From Candidatus Bathyarchaeota archaeon (GTDB lineage Archaea; Thermoproteota; Bathyarchaeia; Bathyarchaeales; Bathycorpusculaceae), in assembly GCA_026014465.1 (NCBI GenBank), contig JAOZID010000010.1:1274303-1338302 (forward strand): a DNA stretch of 64,000 nt. Reading direction: 5' to 3'. This document shows, in pieces, positions 8,086 to 17,144 of this stretch. The first letter of the stretch is position 1; the number at the start of each line of letters is the position of its first letter. The translations under genes and the position numbers were made by a program. A model generated the notes under the pieces. The model was not told the origin of the DNA, searched no databases, and saw only the letters and a program-made list of their open reading frames with translations.

Positions 8086-8215
8086 AGGGTTTCATTCACT
8101 CTCTCTCCTATTTTGGCCTGGTGGGTTCAACTCCCACCCCCCCGCACTCCCACTAACCCCTTCCTTCTCCACTAACAAACACCCCAACCCGCCCAAACAC
8201 GAACCTATTTGCCAT

Positions 8216-8273
8216 CTATTAGGTTCCAAATTTTAATTCTATGCAGAAACCATAGGGGAGGGGGGGGGGTCTG
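8216..8273 (+). repeat. Dispersed G-tract element, copy A
   Basis: Starts CTATTAGGTTCCAAAT, continues TTTAATT, has the core TATGCAGAAAC, then CATAG and a G tract (GGGGAG and ten more G) ending TCTG. Near-identical to the copy at 47619 and similar to those at 17145 and 60173. It points the same way as the hox operon and lies about 160 nt upstream of that operon's TATA box. In this copy CTATG and CATAG flanking CAGAAAC could form a 5-bp hairpin. Confidence 0.75.
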
Positions 8274-8430
8274 CCAATCGTTTTTTGTTTCCTACGCCGG
8301 TTTTTTTTTGTTTGTGTGTTTGGTGTGTTTGTATATGTTGTTTGGGGTTGGTATGTGTTTTGGGTTGGGTGTATTTAGTTTTCTGTTTGGGGTTGTTTAT
8401 TGTTTGAATTGTATTTGACGCCGTTTAATT

Positions 8431-8440
8431 TTTATATACG
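8431..8440 (+). promoter_or_regulatory. TATA box of the hox operon
   Basis: TTTATATACG, preceded by a purine-poor TTTAATT, is a strong archaeal TATA element about 60-70 nt before the start of the NuoE/HoxE gene. Confidence 0.6.
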
Positions 8441-8499
8441 TGGAAGTTGCTACTTCTCTTCAGGTGCTGCTTTGAATTCACCTTGTATGAGAGTTGAGT

Positions 8500-8982
8500 A
8501 TGTTGAAGGAAGATAAACGGAAATTAATGCTTGACAAAGCCATAAAGTCACATAACTACGAAGCAAGCGCTCTTCTGGAAATTCTCCACAAAGCCCAAGA
8601 ACTCTACGGGTTCCTCAACAAAACCCTCCTAACCTACATAGCCAAAACCTTATCACTTCCGCCCAGCCACGTTTTTGGCGTAGCCACATTCTATAGCTAC
8701 TTCAAAATGCGCGCGCCTGGCCAGCATGTAGTTACTGCCTGCTTAGGAACCGCCTGCTACGTCAAGGGCGTTGACGCTATCGTGTCAGCCGTAGAACAAG
8801 AGTTCAACCTTAAACGCGGAGGCTCCACTGCAGACGGCAAACTTTCTTTGTCTTTAACACGATGCATCGGCGCATGCGCTATGGCCCCCACCATAATCGT
8901 GGACGACGAAGTTATCGGTAAAGCCACCAAAGAGGTTGTGCTTGCAAAAGTTCGTCTTGCCCTTGGAGGTGTAAAAGCTTGA
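8500..8982 (+). CDS. hoxE: HoxE/NuoE-type [2Fe-2S] subunit of the NAD(P)-linked hydrogenase
   Basis: A 160-residue thioredoxin-like [2Fe-2S] protein. Cluster ligands are visible as CLGTACYVKG and CIGACAMAP (Cys-x4-Cys and Cys-x3-Cys). It would bring electrons to or from the flavoprotein HoxF. ATG at 8500 is used; a TTG six bases earlier (8494) is an alternative. The stop overlaps the next gene by 4 bp. First gene of a five-gene operon, hoxEFUYH. Confidence 0.9.
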   Translation: MLKEDKRKLMLDKAIKSHNYEASALLEILHKAQELYGFLNKTLLTYIAKTLSLPPSHVFGVATFYSYFKMRAPGQHVVTACLGTACYVKGVDAIVSAVEQEFNLKRGGSTADGKLSLSLTRCIGACAMAPTIIVDDEVIGKATKEVVLAKVRLALGGVKA

Positions 8983-10637
8983 AACTAGATGACCTGCAAA
9001 AAGTAGCCGAGCACGAAGTCGACTTCCAACACGCCTACAAGTACCGCATCAACGTCTGCTGCTCAAGCGGATGTGTGCCCTTTGGTGCACTCAAAGTTCT
9101 CCACGCCTTCGAAGACGCCGTCAAAGAATTCGGCGTAGAAAAAGAATGCAAAGTCGCGCAAACAGGCTGCGTTGGCACCTGCTCAGTTGGTCCCGCCGTA
9201 GTCATTGAACCTGGTGACCACCTCTACCAAAGCGTAACCCCCGAAAAAGTCCGCGAAATCGTACGCGACCACATCGTCCTAGGCTTACCAGTCAAAGAAA
9301 TGCTCTACCGCAACGAAGAATTCTTCAAAAAACAAAAACGCCTTGTTCTTCGCAACGCAGGCAAAATTGACCCCTCTCGCATTGAAGACTACATAGCCAT
9401 GGGCGGCTACTCAGCCATAGTCAAATGCCTCGCCACCATGACTCCCCAAGGCGTAATCTACGAAGTAAAAAGCAGCGGACTACGCGGACGCGGCGGCGCA
9501 GGCTTCCCCACAGGACAAAAATGGAGCCTCGTAGCGCGTTCACAAAGCAAACCCAAATACATCGTTGCCAACTTAGACGAAGGCGACCCAGGCGTTTTCG
9601 CTAACCGTACCTTAGCCGAAGCTGACCCTCACGCCATCATCGAAGGTTTGCTCATTGCGGCGTACGCTATAGGTGCTGAGAAAGGCTACATTTACATCCG
9701 TGCCGAGTACCCGCTTGCGATTCAGACCCTGCAAAAAGCCATAACCCAAGCGCGGTCTATGTCTTTGTTGGGTGATAACGTTTTGGAAACAGGCTTCAAA
9801 TTTGATGTTGAGATGCGTTTTGGTGCTGGAGCATTCGTTGCAGGCGAAGAAACCGCCATACTTGCTTCTGTTGAAGGACGACGAGCAATGCCTCGACCCC
9901 GACCCCCCTACCCAGCAAACTCGGGACTCTGGGGACAACCAACCCTCATACAAAACGTCGAAACCCTCGCAAACATACCCCTAATCATACAAAACGGCGG
10001 TGCATGGTTCTCTAGAATTGGCACCCCCACATGCGCTGGAACCAAATGCTTCTCGCTCACGGGAAACATCAACAACCCCGGACTCATCGAAGTCCCCATG
10101 GGCATCACGCTGCGCGAAATCGTCTTTGACATCGGCGGCGGCATACCTGATGACCGCAAATTCAAAGCTGTTCTTGTCGGGGGTCCTTCGGGCGGCTGTT
10201 TGCCTGATACGCTGCTGGATTTGCCCATCGACTACGGCTCCCTCACTAAGGCGGGCGCGATTATGGGTTCAGGCGGCATCGTGGTTTTGGATGACCAGTC
10301 CTGCATGGTTGACACTGCCAAGTTCTTCACGGACTTTTGTGTAGACGAATCCTGCGGGAAATGTGTTCCCTGCCGCGCGGGGCTGCCTAAGGTGCATGAA
10401 ATCTTTATGGGCATCATGACTGGGAAAGGCAAGATGGAGGATATAACAACGCTTGACAAGTTTGGCAACTTCATCAAGGACGCTAGCCTGTGCGGTTTGG
10501 GTCAGACAGCGCCTAATCCTGTTTTGACTACGCTGCGCTATTTCCGAGAAGAATATTTAGAGCACATAAACGAGCATAAGTGCCGCGCGGGCAAATGCTT
10601 CCAAAACAGCGCTAAACCAGAGGAGGCTTCCCAATGA
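8979..10637 (+). CDS. hoxF: HoxF/NuoF-type NAD(P)H-binding flavoprotein of the hydrogenase
   Basis: A 552-residue diaphorase subunit. In order: a thioredoxin-like [2Fe-2S] domain (Cys28, Cys32, Cys64, Cys68), the FMN/NAD(P)H domain with GLRGRGGAGFPTG at about 168-180 and NLDEGDPG, the SLBB domain, and a [4Fe-4S] site CGKCVPC (459-465) plus Cys505. It ends with the pair Cys535/Cys540 and a short tail. It lacks the two extra [4Fe-4S] ferredoxin motifs found in the paralogue at 30152 and in bifurcating HydB proteins, so a simple NAD(P)-coupled role is more likely. TTG start with GGAGGTG ribosome site. Confidence 0.92.
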   Translation: MKLDDLQKVAEHEVDFQHAYKYRINVCCSSGCVPFGALKVLHAFEDAVKEFGVEKECKVAQTGCVGTCSVGPAVVIEPGDHLYQSVTPEKVREIVRDHIVLGLPVKEMLYRNEEFFKKQKRLVLRNAGKIDPSRIEDYIAMGGYSAIVKCLATMTPQGVIYEVKSSGLRGRGGAGFPTGQKWSLVARSQSKPKYIVANLDEGDPGVFANRTLAEADPHAIIEGLLIAAYAIGAEKGYIYIRAEYPLAIQTLQKAITQARSMSLLGDNVLETGFKFDVEMRFGAGAFVAGEETAILASVEGRRAMPRPRPPYPANSGLWGQPTLIQNVETLANIPLIIQNGGAWFSRIGTPTCAGTKCFSLTGNINNPGLIEVPMGITLREIVFDIGGGIPDDRKFKAVLVGGPSGGCLPDTLLDLPIDYGSLTKAGAIMGSGGIVVLDDQSCMVDTAKFFTDFCVDESCGKCVPCRAGLPKVHEIFMGIMTGKGKMEDITTLDKFGNFIKDASLCGLGQTAPNPVLTTLRYFREEYLEHINEHKCRAGKCFQNSAKPEEASQ

Positions 10638-11338
10638 GCATCGGAACAGTACAACTAAAAATCGACGGTACCGACGTAACCGTTCCCGAAGGCATAACCA
10701 TCCTAAAAGCCGCCAAAGACAACGGCATAACCATCCCCACCCTTTGCGACCTCGAAGGGCTAAAGGGTTATGGAGGCTGCCGCTTGTGTATGGTGGAAAT
10801 TCACGGCTCCCCCAAACTCTTCGCCGCATGTGTTACCCCCGTTGGAGCAGGCATGGAAGTTGTAACACAATCTGACAAACTCAAAGAATACCGCAAAATG
10901 GCAGTTCAGATGATTCTTTCCGAACGCACCCACATCTGCTCAGTATGCGTTGCAAACAACAACTGCGAACTACAAAAAATAGCCAACGAACTAGGCGTAG
11001 ACCACGTTGGGCTTGAACGCAACTGGACCAACCACCCAATCGACTCCACCCACAACTTTTTGGTCATGGACCCCAACCGCTGCATCCTATGTACCCGATG
11101 CATCCGCGTGTGCGATGAAATCGAAGGCGTACACACCCTTGACCTCAAGAACCGAGGCAAAAACGCCGTAATCATCAAAGACCTAGACCAAGACTGGGGA
11201 GAATCGCCCTCGTGTACGTCTTGTCGCAAATGCGCTAAGGTTTGTCCTGTGGGCGCGATTTACGTGGAAAGTGAACCTCTCTCAAGTACTAAGGATAAGG
11301 AAATAGCTGAATTTGTTTTGTCACGGAGGAATCGTTAG
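10634..11338 (+). CDS. hoxU: HoxU/NuoG-type iron-sulfur subunit of the hydrogenase
   Basis: A 234-residue electron-transfer subunit with the full NuoG N-terminal cofactor set: [2Fe-2S] ligands Cys38, Cys49, Cys52, Cys66; the His-Cys3 cluster His100, Cys102, Cys105, Cys111; and two [4Fe-4S] motifs (Cys150-153-156-160 and Cys194-197-200-204). It would wire the HoxEF diaphorase to the hydrogenase dimer HoxYH. Overlaps hoxF by 4 bp and abuts hoxY. The fusion protein at 28266 is a paralogue that has lost the His-Cys3 site. Confidence 0.92.
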   Translation: MSIGTVQLKIDGTDVTVPEGITILKAAKDNGITIPTLCDLEGLKGYGGCRLCMVEIHGSPKLFAACVTPVGAGMEVVTQSDKLKEYRKMAVQMILSERTHICSVCVANNNCELQKIANELGVDHVGLERNWTNHPIDSTHNFLVMDPNRCILCTRCIRVCDEIEGVHTLDLKNRGKNAVIIKDLDQDWGESPSCTSCRKCAKVCPVGAIYVESEPLSSTKDKEIAEFVLSRRNR

Positions 11339-11881
11339 ATGGTTGATGTACAAAAAACTCGAGTAGCAACTGTTTGGCTTAGCGGCTGTTCTGGCTGTCA
11401 CATGTCTTTTCTTGACCAAGACGAAGCCCTTGTAGACTTAGCCAAAAGCATCAAACTAGTCTACAGCCCCATAATGGACGTCAAAGTCTTCCCAGACAAC
11501 GTCGACGTTACCTTAGTGGAGGGCGCAGTTGCAAACGAAGAACAACTAGAAATGCTCAAGCAAGTACGCGAAAAAACAAAAATCCTCATATCCCTAGGCG
11601 ACTGCGCCGTAACAGGCAACGTACCCGGCTTAAGGAACTCTCTTGACGACAGCGCCGACACCGTTTTGAAGCGCGCCTACATAGAAACCGCCGACGCACA
11701 ACCACAAATCCCAAACGACGTCCCAACCCTGCTGCCCAAAGCCCTGCCCCTGCATGAAGTCGTCACCGTTGACTACTACATCCCCGGCTGCCCGCCCCCC
11801 GCCGCAACCATAAACTACGTAGTCATAGAGTTGCTGTCGGGTCGAACACCTATCATGGAGGGTAAATCCAAGTACGGGTAA
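11339..11881 (+). CDS. hoxY: HoxY-type [NiFe]-hydrogenase small subunit
   Basis: A 180-residue small subunit of the short, soluble type. Ligands for the proximal [4Fe-4S] cluster are visible: LSGCSGCHMSF (12-22), SLGDCAVTGNVPG, and PGCPPPAATI near the C-terminus. There is no Tat signal and no room for medial or distal clusters, as in group 3 cytosolic hydrogenases. It begins one base after the hoxU stop and precedes hoxH by 16 nt. Confidence 0.92.
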   Translation: MVDVQKTRVATVWLSGCSGCHMSFLDQDEALVDLAKSIKLVYSPIMDVKVFPDNVDVTLVEGAVANEEQLEMLKQVREKTKILISLGDCAVTGNVPGLRNSLDDSADTVLKRAYIETADAQPQIPNDVPTLLPKALPLHEVVTVDYYIPGCPPPAATINYVVIELLSGRTPIMEGKSKYG

Positions 11882-11897
11882 ACGGAGGTTATGAAAA

Positions 11898-13322
11898 ATG
11901 AAAGAAATTGTGATAAACCCTATAACCAGAATTGAAGGACATGCCAAAGTAACCATCACTCTAAACGATGACGCCTCAGTTAAAGACGCTAAATTCCACG
12001 TCATAGACTTTAGGGGCTTTGAAAAATTCAGTGAAGGACGCCCCTACTACGAGATGCCCAGCATAACCGCGCGTGCCTGCGGAATCTGCCCTGTCAGCCA
12101 CTTGCTAACCTCTGCACAAGCTTGCGATCAAATCGTCTCCATGAACGTTCCCCCAACCGCCGTACTGCTACGACGCCTCATGCATATGGGGCAACTCATC
12201 CAATCCCACGCACTAAACTTCTTCCACCTCTCCGCCCCCGACTTCCTCTTAGGCATGGACTCTGACCCCGAAGAACGCAACATCTTTGGCTTAATTACCA
12301 AACAACCCAAACTCGCAATGCAAGGCATCAAACTACGCAAGTTCGGACAAGAAATCATCGAAAAAGTCGCAGGCAAACGCATCCACTCAGGAGAATGGAT
12401 AGTCCCAGGCGGCGTCAAATGGCCCCTAACCAAAGAACGCGCCGACTACCTTCTAGGAAACCTTCCTGAAGCCCTAACCATCACCCTCAAAACGCTGTCG
12501 ATGTTTAAGGGTTGGCTAAAAAACTGCGACGAAGAAGTCGAAAGCTTTGGTGACTTCCCCTCTTACTACATGGGCTTAGTCACCCCAGACGGCGGCTTAG
12601 AGCAGTACCAAGGCAACATACGCATAGTTGACAACGACGGAAAAATCGTAGCCGACCAAATCTGCCCCGACGACTACGCCAAATACGTAGGCGAAGCCGT
12701 GGAACCCTGGTCTTACATGAAATTCCCCTACTACAAACCCCTAGGCTACCCGCAGGGCATGTACCGCGTAGGACCCCTAGCCCGCTTAAACGTTAGCTCA
12801 CACTGTGGCACCCCCTTAGCCGACGAAGAACTCAAAGAATTTAAGGCGATGGGCAAAAACGGCATAGTTCAAAGCACCTTCCACTACCACTACGCGCGCC
12901 TCATAGAAACGCTGTTTTGCATAGAAACCGCCAAAAAAATCCTAACCGACCCCGAAGTTCTCTCTGAACGCGTCTGCGCCAAAGCCTACCCCATCAAAAC
13001 CCAAGGCATCGGAGTTGCTGAAGCCCCCCGCGGCACGCTGATTCACGACTACAAAGTCGACAAAAACGGCATCATCCAAAAAGTCAACATGATAATCGCC
13101 ACCGAACACAACAACCTCGCCTTCAACAAAGCCGTCACCCAAGTCGCACAAAAATACGTCAAAGCCGAACAACTCCAAGAAGGCATGCTAAACCGCGTAG
13201 AAGCCGTCATCCGCGCATTCGACCCCTGCCTAAGCTGCGCCACACACGCCGTCGGACAAATGCCCCTACACCTACAACTCATAAACAGCAAAGGCAAAAT
13301 CATAGACCAACAAAAACGCTAA
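11898..13322 (+). CDS. hoxH: HoxH-type [NiFe]-hydrogenase large subunit
   Basis: A 474-residue catalytic subunit. The L1 motif ARACGICPVSHL and the L2 motif DPCLSCATHAVGQMPL supply the four nickel-ligand cysteines. The gene encodes about 24 residues beyond the L2 histidine, the peptide normally removed by a maturation endopeptidase after nickel insertion; no endopeptidase or hyp gene is in this window. Together with HoxEFUY it predicts a cytosolic hydrogenase exchanging electrons between H2 and NAD(P)+ (group 3d-like by gene order; subgroup needs a tree). Confidence 0.92.
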   Translation: MKEIVINPITRIEGHAKVTITLNDDASVKDAKFHVIDFRGFEKFSEGRPYYEMPSITARACGICPVSHLLTSAQACDQIVSMNVPPTAVLLRRLMHMGQLIQSHALNFFHLSAPDFLLGMDSDPEERNIFGLITKQPKLAMQGIKLRKFGQEIIEKVAGKRIHSGEWIVPGGVKWPLTKERADYLLGNLPEALTITLKTLSMFKGWLKNCDEEVESFGDFPSYYMGLVTPDGGLEQYQGNIRIVDNDGKIVADQICPDDYAKYVGEAVEPWSYMKFPYYKPLGYPQGMYRVGPLARLNVSSHCGTPLADEELKEFKAMGKNGIVQSTFHYHYARLIETLFCIETAKKILTDPEVLSERVCAKAYPIKTQGIGVAEAPRGTLIHDYKVDKNGIIQKVNMIIATEHNNLAFNKAVTQVAQKYVKAEQLQEGMLNRVEAVIRAFDPCLSCATHAVGQMPLHLQLINSKGKIIDQQKR

Positions 13323-13327
13323 ACCCT

Positions 13328-13353
13328 CCTCTCTTTCTTGCTCTTCTTTTTTC
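13328..13353 (+). terminator. Pyrimidine-rich terminator after hox operon
   Basis: A run of C/T with several T clusters, ending TTCTTTTTTCACCC, directly follows the hoxH stop. T-rich tracts of this kind commonly end archaeal transcription. Confidence 0.45.
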
Positions 13354-13420
13354 ACCCAAAATTTCGTAGCGCAGCTTTTGTATATGCGTTCTTAGGCTGA
13401 ACTGAAAAAAGGAATGGTGG

Positions 13421-15361
13421 TTACATTTTTTCGGGTGCGGTGATTCCGATTAGGTTGAGGGCGTTGCTGAGGACGGTTTTGATGGCTTGGGTGAGTTGGA
13501 GGCGGGATTGGGCAAGTTCTGGTGTGGCTGCTTTTATGACGGGGAGGGCGTTGTAGAGGGTGTTGAATTTGTCGGCGAGGGCGTTTGAGTAGTCGGCTAT
13601 TGTGTTGGGTTTGAGGTACTCGGCGGCTTCTATGAAGACGTCGGGGAAGCTGGCTAATGTGAGGACGAGTTCGGTTTCAAGTTTTTCTTGCAGCAAACTG
13701 CAGTCTGCGGTTTTGTCTTGTTGGGGGGCTTTTCGTAGGATGCTGCAGGCGCGGGCGTGGGTGTACTGCACGTATGGGGCGCTGTTTGTTTCGAAATTGA
13801 GCACGCGGTCCCAAGTAAAAACCACAGGTTTGCCTGGGTCAACATCGACTAGGGCGTAGCGTACGGCGCCTGTGCCTACGAAATTGGCGATTTCCCGCTT
13901 TTCCTCCTCGGTTAGCTGGGGCGAGCGTTTGGAGACTTCTTGGAAGGCTCTCTCCACGGCTTCATCCAAGACCTCATCAAAAGTTATGTAGTGTCCTCGG
14001 CGGCTGCTCATCTTGTAACCTGGCAGCGTAACTAAATTGTAAGCGAAATGCACAAAATTCTCTGCCCAATCACCATAGCCTAGGGCGTAGAGCGCGATTT
14101 TTAGCTGCAGCTGTGCAAGAGACTGCTCCATGCCAATTACGTTGATGACTTTTTGGGCTTGGCTAAACTTCCACAGCGTATACGCAACGTCGCGTGTCGT
14201 GTAAAGGGTAGTTCCATCACCGCGCACAAGCGTTAACGGCGTGATTTCGTGGTCTTCACGCAAACCCAGCTTCCCCCGCAAATCCAACGTTTCCACAACT
14301 TTTTGGGCGTCAAACTCTAACACGCCATCTTCACTGTAGACAAACGCGGTTTCCTGAAGCCTACCCAGCACGTCGCCAACTTGGTTGCTCCACACAAAAT
14401 CGCTCTCCCAATCCCACGAATCATAAAACACCTCCACGCGCGATTGCGTCTGTCTAAAACCTTCCAGGCACATGTCGCTGACTTCACGAACTAACGCTTT
14501 AGCTTGCGCTTCGCCTTTCTCGTAGGCACGATTTAGCTTGTTGATTTCTTCTTCTGGGTTTTGGTCTTCGCCGATTTTTTCTGCCAACGCCGCAAACAGC
14601 TCAGGGTGCTTTTGTTGCAGTTCAGCGGCTATGGATGTCCACTCCGAGAGTTCCTTGTTGAGCTTGGCGGTTTTATCACTGTCTTCTGTGGTTTGGGTGA
14701 GTTGGCGTTTTAACCTGTTGATTTCGACTAGGCAGCTGGTTAACGTGTAGATTTTACCGATGTAGAGGTCAACTTTTTCGGTGGGCTCGGGTTTGCCTAG
14801 TTTGGCGTATCCGTAAGCGATAACGCTGCTTTGCCTTCCCACGTCATCCACGTAGTAGTGTCTTGAAACGTTGTGTCCTCGGCGTGTTAGGATTCGTGCG
14901 ATGGCGTCTCCGAGCATGGGGTTGCGTGCTTGCCCGATGTGGATGGGATGCAGCGGGTTAACGCTTGTGTGCTCCACGATAGTGCGCTTAGGCGCGTCTG
15001 TTTTGACAAACCCGTACTCGTCCCCCAACTCAGAGATGGACTCTATGGTTAAGGCGGTGAATTTGGCAAAATCCACGTAAAAGTTGACGTAGCCGCCTGC
15101 CTGCGCGACTTTAGAGATTAGTTTGAACTCTGTGAGGTCAACTGCGTTTGAGACTTTGTTGGCAAGGTCAGCGGGTTTTTGTTTGAGTTTTTTTGCCAAC
15201 TCAAAGCATACTGACGAAGCGAGTTGCCCAAAGTTTGGGTTGGACGGTTTGCTTAGTGGCAGGTTTTCTACTTGTACTTGGGGAAGTTCCCTGTTCAACG
15301 CTTGCTTAAGCACACTTTGGCATTCACAGCGAAACTCAGCAAAAGGATTTTGTGAAGTCAC
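13421..15361 (-). CDS. argS: Arginyl-tRNA synthetase
   Basis: A 646-residue class I synthetase that charges tRNA-Arg. The HIGH-type motif is HPIHIGQ (138-144) and the KMSKS-type motif is KMSSRRG. An N-terminal additional domain (residues 1-110) and the C-terminal anticodon-binding helical domain (NSAPYVQYTHARACSILR onward) are present, giving the normal family length. GTG start behind CAGGAGA. Convergent with hoxH. Confidence 0.96.
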   Translation of the reverse strand: MTSQNPFAEFRCECQSVLKQALNRELPQVQVENLPLSKPSNPNFGQLASSVCFELAKKLKQKPADLANKVSNAVDLTEFKLISKVAQAGGYVNFYVDFAKFTALTIESISELGDEYGFVKTDAPKRTIVEHTSVNPLHPIHIGQARNPMLGDAIARILTRRGHNVSRHYYVDDVGRQSSVIAYGYAKLGKPEPTEKVDLYIGKIYTLTSCLVEINRLKRQLTQTTEDSDKTAKLNKELSEWTSIAAELQQKHPELFAALAEKIGEDQNPEEEINKLNRAYEKGEAQAKALVREVSDMCLEGFRQTQSRVEVFYDSWDWESDFVWSNQVGDVLGRLQETAFVYSEDGVLEFDAQKVVETLDLRGKLGLREDHEITPLTLVRGDGTTLYTTRDVAYTLWKFSQAQKVINVIGMEQSLAQLQLKIALYALGYGDWAENFVHFAYNLVTLPGYKMSSRRGHYITFDEVLDEAVERAFQEVSKRSPQLTEEEKREIANFVGTGAVRYALVDVDPGKPVVFTWDRVLNFETNSAPYVQYTHARACSILRKAPQQDKTADCSLLQEKLETELVLTLASFPDVFIEAAEYLKPNTIADYSNALADKFNTLYNALPVIKAATPELAQSRLQLTQAIKTVLSNALNLIGITAPEKM

Positions 15362-15461
15362 AACGGTTTTTCTCCTGAAATCTGGGGTACTTCAAGCTTT
15401 TATTTAGGTGGTTATATGTTTTATTAAAACGTCCTTATCTACGTATGGATGCGTCAAAGCC

Positions 15462-16310
15462 ATGAAAACCCCTATTATTTACTCAGAAAAATGCCTCAAC
15501 TACGGTGGATGGCACATCGAAGGACCCCCACGCATCAAAAAAGCCCATGACATCCTTAAAGAAAAAGGCTACCACTTCATTGAGCCACAACCTGCGCCTG
15601 AAGAGACATTGTTTGCAGCTCACGACGCCGACTACATCTGGAACCTAAAAAAGAACATCGTAGAAGACCCCGACACCCCCGCGTACCCCAACATCTACGA
15701 ATACGCGGCACTTAGCGCAGGCGGAGCCCTCTTAGCCGCGGAACTCAACGGGTTCTCCATCATGCGCCCCCCAGGGCACCACGCAGGACGAAACGGCGCA
15801 GCACTAGGCGCATACACCCGAGGCTTTTGCTACCTAAACAACATCGCCGTAGCCGTAAAACACCTAGCCCTCCCCACTTTGATTTTGGACATTGACGGGC
15901 ACCACGGAAACGGCACCCAAGAAATCTTTGAAGACGACCCAAAAGTCTGCTACATCTCATTGCACAGCTACCCTCATTTCCCCGGAACAGGCGCTGCCCA
16001 CAAAGGAAACAGCCTCAACTTTCCCTTGGAGCATGACTGCGGCGAAAAAGTCTACCTTGAAACGTTAGATAAAGCGTTGGGTATGGTGGATTTGGAGAGG
16101 TTTGAGTTGGTGGCGGTTTCGGCGGGGTTTGATACGCATAGTGGTGATTTGGCTTCTTTAGGTTTAACAGAGCCTTGTTACCGTGAAATCGGTAAACGCA
16201 TTGGCAAACTGGGTAAACGCACGTTTTTTGTGTTGGAAGGCGGCTATGTGGGCGAACAAAACGGTTTAGACCTTGACCAGTTGCTTCATGGTTTTGAAGA
16301 AAACCGTTAA
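15462..16310 (+). CDS. Histone-deacetylase family protein (AcuC/HDAC-like)
   Basis: A 282-residue zinc-dependent deacetylase fold. Catalytic motifs are visible: RPPGHHAG with the active-site histidine pair, LDIDGHHGNGTQEIF with the zinc-binding Asp and His, SAGFDTHSGD with the second zinc Asp, and LEGGY. The substrate could be an acetylated protein, polyamine or acetoin pathway protein. ATG at 15462 is chosen because the alignable sequence (KTPIIYSEKC) begins there. The C-terminal third switches abruptly to T/G-rich codons at about 16075. Confidence 0.88.
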   Translation: MKTPIIYSEKCLNYGGWHIEGPPRIKKAHDILKEKGYHFIEPQPAPEETLFAAHDADYIWNLKKNIVEDPDTPAYPNIYEYAALSAGGALLAAELNGFSIMRPPGHHAGRNGAALGAYTRGFCYLNNIAVAVKHLALPTLILDIDGHHGNGTQEIFEDDPKVCYISLHSYPHFPGTGAAHKGNSLNFPLEHDCGEKVYLETLDKALGMVDLERFELVAVSAGFDTHSGDLASLGLTEPCYREIGKRIGKLGKRTFFVLEGGYVGEQNGLDLDQLLHGFEENR

Positions 16311-16431
16311 CCTGCCTTTTTTGTTGTTTGTGTTAAAATTGTGTGGTTTTCAAAGTTTACTCTAAAAGTGGAGAGAGGCATGTGCCTCGTGAATTAGGTT
16401 TTTCGTTTCCGTTGCTGCCGTAACGAGCAGG

Positions 16432-17052
16432 TTATTGTTTGCCTTTTTTGGCTTTGCCTTTTCGGCTTAGCCCTTCGAGTTTTTCTGCGACTTTTTGTGA
16501 GCGTTGTTCGGCTTCGGCTAGAAGCGGCTTCCAGTCTTTGTTGGTTACTGCGTCGTTTAGCTCTTCGCATTTTTTAGGCATCTGTTCTAGGGCGTCGTTG
16601 AATCGTTTTTCTGCTTCCTCATCTGTAGTAATAACCTCTAATGCTTCTTCGGGGCAGAACTCAACACATTGGGGTTCTCCATCACACAAGTTGCAGGCTA
16701 TAGCCAACCCTGTCTCGGGATGAATGGTGATTCCACCGTGGGGGCATGCTTGTACACACCAGTCACAACCCTTGCATTTCTTCTCGTTAACCATCAATGC
16801 GCCAGTTTCTTCACACTGCGACAGAGCCTTCTCAGGACAAGCAGTCACACATTTAGCATCATCACAAGCACGGCAAGTAAGAGCAAAATTAAACAGCGGC
16901 TTCATACGGACAACGCGAATTCTAGAGTACAGCGGATTCCAGACTTCTTCCCCTTTCTCTTGGCTGCAAGTGTATTCGCAGATTCCACAACCCGTACACT
17001 TCGAAGGATCAACAGAGACGAATTTCCTTTGAGCGAATTTAGCAGATGACAT
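16432..17052 (-). CDS. HycB/CooF-type four-cluster ferredoxin
   Basis: A 206-residue polyferredoxin of the family that serves oxidoreductases (HycB, CooF, DMSO-reductase B, AOR partners). Cysteine motifs appear in four groups: CTGCGICEYTC, CRACDDAKCVTAC, CKGCDWCVQAC, and CNLCDGEPQCVEFC. The last ~50 residues are a charged helical tail ending in a Lys/Gly-rich end. ATG at 17052 is chosen. It is monocistronic with no catalytic partner nearby; a TATA element lies at 17081-17090 and repeat copy B further upstream. Confidence 0.88.
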   Translation of the reverse strand: MSSAKFAQRKFVSVDPSKCTGCGICEYTCSQEKGEEVWNPLYSRIRVVRMKPLFNFALTCRACDDAKCVTACPEKALSQCEETGALMVNEKKCKGCDWCVQACPHGGITIHPETGLAIACNLCDGEPQCVEFCPEEALEVITTDEEAEKRFNDALEQMPKKCEELNDAVTNKDWKPLLAEAEQRSQKVAEKLEGLSRKGKAKKGKQ

Positions 17053-17080
17053 TGCAGTAATCAACAATCCTTGGGCTATC

Positions 17081-17090
17081 TAAATATTTC
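17081..17090 (-). promoter_or_regulatory. Probable TATA box of the polyferredoxin gene
   Basis: On the minus strand this reads GAAATATTTA, about 30 nt before the ATG at 17052. Confidence 0.4.
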
Positions 17091-17144
17091 TGTAACACAA
17101 CCCGCTTTCCACGATACCAAACACCCATCCACAGCCACATAAAG

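Larger units (their letters stand above)
8086..8499. other. 414-bp intergenic region: tRNA-like 3' relic, G-tract element, hox promoter
   Basis: No credible gene. From left to right it holds a T-arm/acceptor-like segment near 8121-8146, copy A of the dispersed element (8216-8273), a strongly T/G-rich stretch (about 8276-8420), and the TATA box of the hox operon (8431-8440). A hydrophobic open frame across 8209-8418 comes from the T/G-rich composition and is not called. Confidence 0.6.

Noticed and set aside
8074-8146. A functional tRNA gene
   Set aside because: T-arm and acceptor pair, but the D-arm and anticodon arm do not form in the 40 bases between. Kept only as a low-interest relic.
8209-8418. 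Hydrophobic 69-codon frame running through repeat copy A
   Set aside because: Its content (poly-Gly, then Phe/Leu/Val/Cys) follows from the G tract and T/G-rich DNA; no ribosome site; the repeat itself is non-coding elsewhere.
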